From: Phyto melanocephala
Taxonomy: Eukaryota; Arthropoda; Insecta; Diptera; Rhinophoridae
Assembly: GCA_941918925.1 (NCBI GenBank)
Contig: OW799233.1
Location: 110,853,833 to 110,917,832, forward strand
Direction: 5' to 3'
Length of the DNA stretch: 64,000 nt
The notes below the pieces were generated by a model that was not told the origin of the DNA, made no database searches, and was given only the letters and a program-made list of their open reading frames with translations. The position numbers were made by a program, and so were the translations under genes. Below, one piece after another: positions 58,195 to 64,000 of the stretch (within the stretch, counting starts at the first letter, position 1; each line of letters starts with the position of its first letter).

Positions 58195-58460
58195 AAGAGT
58201 GGTTAATGCCGACGGAAACGCCTATAACCGACAGTATATTTTTAAGTAGAATAAAACTGACGATCCAAGCTGTTTATATGGCGATGGATAGATTGATGAT
58301 ATCTTCAATTGCGAACGATGGGAAACTGAGAGAAAGAAATTAAAGGAAGATATTGGTTCCATAAACCAAATGTTACATGAAAACGAAATTGGCAAAAGGT
58401 GGCGAAATACGTGAAAAATTTCCTTAGAATGTGGTAAAGTAACCTGGTTAGGGGATCTCC
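58195..58460 (+). pseudogene. LINE C-terminal fragment (R1-like), degraded
   Basis: + strand reading VVNADGNAYNRQYIFK, DDPSCLYGDG, IDDIFNCERWETERKKLKED, IGSINQMLHENEIGKRW. This follows the C-terminal zinc-binding pattern of R1-type LINE proteins (C-x2-C ... H/C-x-F-x-C-x-R-W-x-x-x-R). Several stops. A different LINE family from the ones at 45346 and 55480. Confidence 0.6.
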
Positions 58461-59047
58461 TTTATTCGCGTGGACGCAGGCAATAAAAGAACGTTGCTAT
58501 ACTACCCTGAGTCTTTATACGCGGTTTTCAAAATTTTCAGAATGAGGTAGTTTTTAGTGTTAACACCACATATTAGATGTGAAGTCATTTGATGATGTCA
58601 AGGAATTTTCCTACCTCACCACAAAATAAAAAAAGGAAAAAAACCTAATCTCATTTCACCAAAAAAATATTTTAATCTAATATGATTTGTATTTCATTTG
58701 TAATTTAATTTATTTAAAATCCTACTGAAATTTTGGTTGTGTGACAAGCAAACTTTAATACCTAAATCATTAAAAAATACTACGCTCTATACATATTTTT
58801 TGCACTTCTTCTAAATTTAAACCAAAAATCTTCTATACGTTTTTGCCGCTCATGTGCTAAAAAAGCATAGAAATATTTTCATCACGTATTAATATAACAA
58901 CAAGTTAATCAATATTTTAAAATTTTACATAAATTAAAATCTTTTTTAAGATTATCAAAAATAAAATATTAGAAATTTGAAAATATTTTTTTATAATCAT
59001 AGTGAAATAAGAAATGTTGTTGCAATTATTTTAGTATTTAACATACT

Positions 59048-59656
59048 CCCAGCAAAATAACACATTACAAAATAATGAGTTGAAAGAACTAAAAAACAGT
59101 TCTTCACTACTCATAGTTTGGCATCTAAACCCATTATTTTAACACGGCGATGTCATTGGAGGCAAGTACTTACCACCCTCGCTTACAAATAGAGACTCGT
59201 ATAAGTACTTATTACGGTCGCTTTTAAATAGCGACATAAATAAGTACTTACTTTTATAGCAATAAATAAGTACTTGATTTTAATAACTAGATAACCCATT
59301 AATATTATTGACTTACAAAAATTTGGTTAGATTATTGTGGGATAAGTTAATTTGAAATTTAACAGTCAGTGAAAATCTATAAGTCACCACTTTTTTAATA
59401 AAATGCTTTGTCGCTGTTGTCAAAATAATTATTATTGTTTAACTTAATGAGAATTATAAAAAGTTATGTATTCGAATGGCTTTAAGTAAATTTCGCAACA
59501 AGAAATTGTATTGTGTGTGTATCTAAGCAAATGTCTAAAAATAAGTACTTACGCATCACATTATAAATCAAGTCATTACTTAAATACTTCTTAGTAAGAA
59601 GTCATTGAAAAGTATGTTGTTTAGTAAGAGCAAGTCATTACCTAGTTTTTGCTGGG
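59048..59656. mobile_element. MITE with CCCAGCAAAA termini and AAGTACTT repeats
   Basis: The ends CCCAGCAAAA and TTTTGCTGGG match the element in the AstA intron. The interior holds many copies of the palindrome AAGTACTT, usually as ATAAGTACTTA (for example near 59165, 59200, 59235, 59265, 59540), plus CTCGCTTAC. No target duplication found. Confidence 0.65.
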
Positions 59657-60882
59657 CTATTATACTATTATTTATCTAAAATTTTAGGATGCCAACTTTT
59701 TAGAAATCGTTTTATAAACGAAAAAACACTAATTAATAACAAAACTCTTTCTGATTATGAAAAAACGTAATATTCAAAAGTCTAATTATAAAATTACTAA
59801 TTACTAGGGGATACCAAGTACGAATTACAAGCCCCAAAAAATTTTTTTTTGCTTTAAAACAAATCCTTATATCGTTGTTAGTGAAAATTAATAGTTTATT
59901 ATTGATCGAATAACTTCTTTTTATTTATTCTTCTGCCGTGTCCATATATGCACTTTATTATTTTTTATCAACGTTCTCGCACCATTTTATATACGATTTC
60001 ATTGACTAATTTTATATTTTTTCTTATAAATAAGATATTATCTCTATTAATAAAATTCAGTCAGTAGTTTTTGAGTCAAGCGAGTTCAGTATTGGATAGA
60101 CAGACAGACAAAAATTGCAGGTTTTCTGCTATTTTAGATCAAATTATATTCTCATGAGAATATAAATTTAGAGTTTAAAAATACACATGTACCTGTTATT
60201 CACTTAGTCATACTGGAGGTATGAGTAATTTTTATTTTTTTTTTTACCAAAAAAAAATAGGTAAAATATTTTTTAAATTAAAAAAAAAATATTCTTTACA
60301 TTTATGGCATTCACTGATATTTTAGAAATTTTTTTATCAAAAAACTTTTAAGTACTTGTTTTTGTATTTTCGTTCTGTTCTGCTAAAATTTGTAATTGCA
60401 GTTAAATATATGTCTATTAATTTAATATTTTGTTTTAAAAATTCACAGATTTTTTGTTTTTTTTTATTTATAAATTTTTTTTTTTTTTTGTTTGTTAATA
60501 AATCTAAAAAAATATTGTTTAGTAACCGTCGGCATCATTATTATTGAATTATTATTTTGAAACTTACTGTTTTAACAATACACGGTTTTAATTAGTTTTT
60601 ACGATGAAATTCCCACACAATGGAATTTAAATTAAATTCCATATAAAACACTTCGATTTGCAAACTTTTGTATATTTGGAATAGTACAACCACAGTTTGT
60701 TTATTTACCAAAATTATTACAAAAAATAATATTTTAATATTTTAAATAAGTTTTTTCTCCTTTATATCCTTTTGTTAAGATGCTGAATAAAGATGTTTCT
60801 CTAATGCTTTTGCGTTTAGGTGTTAACAGGTCAAATGTCGCTTAGCTTTTGTAAAATAACTGTTGACATTCGTTGTTCTTAT
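59657..60882. other. Intergenic DNA, nothing recognised
   Basis: AT-rich with poly-T and poly-A runs. A TATAAAA at about 60643 could be a promoter element for the candidate exon at 60883, but this is speculative. Confidence 0.35.
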
Positions 60883-61014
60883 ATGGATGACGCTTTCAGC
60901 AAACGTTCTTTCTTCTATTTGTTGTTTTTGGCACTGCTGCTTGCTGTTAGTGATAGTACAGCAGCAGCAGCAGATGACTGTATCGCAACTATATCTGGTG
61001 TTAATTTTGTTTGA
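60883..61014 (+). CDS. Candidate signal-peptide exon of an unknown secreted protein
   Basis: ATG at 60883 opens MDDAFSKRSFFYLLFLALLL followed by AVSDSTAAAADDC, a basic N-region, strong hydrophobic core and plausible signal-peptidase site. The frame stops at 61014, so a real gene would need a splice donor before it, and only weak GT sites are present. The Ala run is encoded by a CAG/GCA repeat, which can create such frames by chance; the opposite strand is open too. Weak call. Confidence 0.2.
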   Translation: MDDAFSKRSFFYLLFLALLLAVSDSTAAAADDCIATISGVNFV

Positions 61015-61569
61015 TAAAAGCAAAAAAAAAAAAATAAACATGGTGTAACAGTGTTGTTGTTTTAACACTAGTACCCACAACAACATAATCACAACTACAA
61101 TATAAAATAGTAACGACAACATCATCATCATCTACAACGTCCTTATGTTTGTTATGTTAACATTTTTTCATTTTATGTCATTGTAAGCAACAAGTAGGAA
61201 CGGTTTCAAATATTTGTCGTTCTGTTTGCAATCTAGAGGCATTAAAAACGTGTGTTTAACTGCTAAAAAGACACAATCTTCGGAATGTTAACGAGTAGTC
61301 GTAGTTTAACGAACACACACATACACGACTTGTGTGTTGAATTGAAAATAGTGTAGTGAGAACACATATCACTCAAGAGTGGTGAATATAAAAATGTAGA
61401 AAAAAAAACGTGGCGGTAATTTAAAAAAATTTGAATCAAATATTTTTTTTATGTTACTAAATAGCTTATTTAATTATTTTTATCAGAACTGCTCAGAATT
61501 TCAAAATTATTTTAATGAAGCGTAAGTTATTATCTTCTTCAGAAAATGTTGATTCAAAATTAAAAAAAA

Positions 61570-62150
61570 TTATATCGGGTGTCCCAACAAGAACGCAATT
61601 TTTAAATTTTAAATAAAACACAAATATTTAAAAAAAAATCGTGAAACTTTATTATACCGTAAAGTTGACAGAATGAGGTTATGTATGGAACAATATATCG
61701 TGCAGATAGCCGCCGCGGCTTTGCTGGCACACACGCGTTCTTTTAATGAAATTTTCAATGACCTTTTTGCATAAATGCTGCGGTATTTCATTAATGCAGC
61801 GTCCAATTTCCTCTTTTAAGGCTTGAGTCCATTTTGATGGCTTCGTCAATAGGCAGAACTGTCGCATTTGGGGTTAGGAAAATCCTTGAGTGATTCACGA
61901 GAAGCAAGTGCATCCTCAACGTGTCACTGTGTGGTGTGATTTTTGGGCTGAAGGAATCATTGGACCTTTTTTTTATGAAAATGAGGCAGGTCAAGCGCAA
62001 ACAGTCAATGGTGTTCGGTATTGTGAAATGATAACCAGTTTTTTCTTGCCTAGAATTGAAGAAATGAATGTGGAGGGCATGTGGTTTCAAGTATGTTCTT
62101 CAAAAACTCGTATAGTAAAAAAAAAATTAAATAATATTTTCAAACTTATT
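61570..62150. mobile_element. Rearranged mariner/Tc1-type relic: head-to-head halves
   Basis: On the - strand (61867-61680) the sequence reads ALKEEIGRCINEIPQHLCKK, VIENFIKR and CQQSRGGYLHDILFHT then stop, the transposase C-terminus. On the + strand (61890-62090) it reads [40 protein letters not shown], the catalytic middle part. The two parts point in opposite directions, so an inversion has broken the gene. The edge near 61575 reads GGGTGTCCCAACAAGAACGC. Confidence 0.75.
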
Positions 62151-62424
62151 TAATTTTTTTATTAAACTTGCAGCCTTTGTTTAAAAGAAAAGTCGACTTA
62201 GTGATGTTCTCGAACTGTCTGTGCGCATGTTAAAATAAAATTTTCAAAGTCATTGAAATAAAGTTTCTTTTTTTTTTTTGTAAATACATGTGTAAAGGCT
62301 GGTCATGCACTTTTTGACAACTCAAACAAAACTTAATAGTAATTATCCATATAATTGGTAATTTATTTACTAAATTATTCGGGATATGCTCCCTTAACTT
62401 TTCAATAATATTTATTTGGTTGTT

Positions 62425-62489
62425 GGGTTTAAGCTGGTTTATATGCATTTCACTGGTGCTTATGCCAGATCATCAGTAAACCTTTACCC
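62425..62489 (-). ncRNA. Hammerhead-like motif (P3)
   Basis: Reverse strand: GGGT, GGTTTA, CTGATGA, stem II CTGG/CCAG, GAAA, ATGCAT palindrome, TAAACC, ACCC. Same fold as at 14421-14485. Confidence 0.55.
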
Positions 62490-62783
62490 AAATTCTTGAA
62501 AAAATTTTAAAATGTTATAAGTTATATTTTCAAATTCTCATTAACAAAATGAGAATTCAAAAATAAAACAAAAAACTATAAAAAACTTTTTCAAAAACCC
62601 AACCAACAATTTTTCAATTTTAATTTATTTTATTTTTCTAATCCCCTCTGCATTTGGCTAACCGTTGGTTAACACTAAATGCCTAGAGGGACAACCGAAA
62701 AATAAAATCTTCTTTTATTATATATTTACTAAATTATTCGGGATATGCTCCCTTAATTTTTCAATAATATTTATTTGGTTGTT

Positions 62784-62848
62784 GGGTTTAAGCTGGTTTA
62801 TATGCATTTCACTGGTGCTTATGCCAGATCATCAGTAAACCTTTACCC
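62784..62848 (-). ncRNA. Hammerhead-like motif (P4)
   Basis: Identical to the P3 motif over the whole fold, 359 bp further right in direct orientation. Confidence 0.55.
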
Positions 62849-63191
62849 AAATTCTTGAAAAAATTTTAAAATGTTATAAGTTATATTTTCAAATTCTCAT
62901 TAACAAAATGAGAATTCAAAAATAAAACAAAAAACTATAAAAAACTTTTTCAAAAACCCAACCAACAATTTTTCAATTTTAATTTATTTTATTTTTCTAT
63001 TTTTAGTGTTAACCAACGGTTAGCCAAATGCAGAGGGGATTAGAAAAATAAAATAAATTAAAATTGAAAAATTGTTGGTTGGGTTTTTGAAAAAGTTTTT
63101 TATAGTTTTTTGTTTTATTTTTGAATTCTCATTTTGTTAATGAGAATTTGAAAATATAACTTATAACATTTTAAAATTTTTTCAAGAATTT

Positions 63192-63256
63192 GGGTAAAGG
63201 TTTACTGATGATCTGGCATAAGCACCAGTGAAATGCATATAAACCAGCTTAAACCC
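63192..63256 (+). ncRNA. Hammerhead-like motif (P5)
   Basis: Forward copy of the same fold, inverted relative to P3 and P4. Confidence 0.55.
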
Positions 63257-63290
63257 AACAACCAAATAAATATAATTGGTAATTTTTATG

Positions 63291-64000
63291 TAGATTATTC
63301 ATAGTTTTAATAATGTATGAACACATTATAGTGATGGATAACTAAAAACAATTTGTTGCTGGGAAATTATCATTACTTTTCAAGAACATAAACAGAAATT
63401 ACCATTTCATATTAAATTTTATATGAAAAACCAGAAAGAAGACTTCTGACGTTTGTGGTAGTTTAAACCAGAAAAAAAATATTAAGTGGGATAATCATAA
63501 GATTTTTCTTATTAGTATTGTAAAATACAATAATCTGACATCGATTATATGGGTAACAACATATGTATAAACAAATGAAAATCCTTGAAAGTTACTATAT
63601 TCTACAAAAGTTCTCATTACAGAGTAGCTAGCCTCAAAGTCATAGAATATTATTAAAAAAGTTTTATGGTTTTCAATTGTAAAACAAATATAAAAAACAA
63701 AAAATTAGCAACAGTTACTAAATACTTTAAGACATTAATTTGAATGTATATTTAAATAATTAATATATGTAAACTTGAAACAATTTGTAAGGGTTTAAAA
63801 CTGTTTGACTTATTGCGAATATGGGACAAGAATAATATTTTATTTCAGTCACGCAATTTGTTCTACTTTATTTATAGAAAATGCAACAATACTCTTATGC
63901 TAACGCAATGACTGATAACGCATTATAATTTGCAAGTAAAATATGGAATACGACTTGTAACATGTCACTTGTTGCATATTTGTATGGTTAACTAGTAAAT
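63291..64000. other. Right edge of window, nothing recognised
   Basis: AT-rich sequence without coding signature or element ends. Confidence 0.4.

Larger units (their letters stand above)
62365..63290. mobile_element. Penelope-like array: two reverse units and one forward unit
   Basis: Unit P3 (- strand, about 62365-62640) and P4 (- strand, about 62724-62990) are near-identical direct repeats. P5 (+ strand, about 63050-63276) is inverted. The spacer after P3 (AATCCCCTCTGCATTTGGCT, AACCGTTGGTTAACACTAAA) is the exact reverse complement of the spacer before P5, so 62405-62681 and 63001-63276 form a giant inverted repeat with P4 in the loop. Each unit carries one hammerhead-like motif. No protein coding. 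Confidence 0.8.

Noticed and set aside
60823..61131. 102-codon reverse frame with Cys runs
   Set aside because: Produced by CAG/CTG and CAT/ATG microsatellites read antisense; no family resemblance.

Overview
The window looks like AT-rich nuclear DNA of a higher fly (Diptera, most like a calyptrate such as a blowfly or house fly). Two recognisable genes support this. The first is a Tolloid-type BMP-1 metalloprotease on the + strand. The second is an allatostatin-A (callatostatin) neuropeptide precursor on the - strand, whose peptides (VERYAFGL, LPVYNFGL, ARPYSFGL, NRPYSFGL, TNRYGFGL) match or closely resemble blowfly callatostatins. From memory, tolkin/tolloid and AstA lie close together at polytene region 96A of Drosophila, so this is probably conserved synteny.

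Layout. 1-1427: upstream sequence. 1428-12958: tolloid-like gene in 11 coding exons that join into one continuous 1190-codon frame, with transposons in introns 3 and 5. 12959-21624: intergenic repeats, including two hAT-type MITEs with perfect 8-bp target duplications and Penelope-like arms carrying hammerhead motifs. 21625-22958: AstA in two coding exons. 22959-64000: about 41 kb with no confidently recognised host gene. It holds LINE relics, mariner relics, a PIF/Harbinger relic, three copies of one non-autonomous Helitron (two here, one in tolloid intron 5), one Helitron of a second family, a tRNA-like SINE candidate, a large group of interspersed repeats whose ends read ATACCC...GGGTAT, and a complex inverted array at the right end.

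The two host genes do not obviously act together. Tolloid is a secreted protease that releases BMP ligands by cutting Sog/Chordin. AstA encodes amidated brain-gut peptides. The most unusual material is in the mobile elements: hammerhead-ribozyme-like folds repeated in at least six places, a three-unit direct/inverted array of the same element, an AATTAC-palindrome hAT element inside a tolloid intron, Helitrons built from ~120-bp GC-box tandem units, and multi-level nesting. Everything was read by eye. Repeat boundaries without a stated target duplication are approximate.
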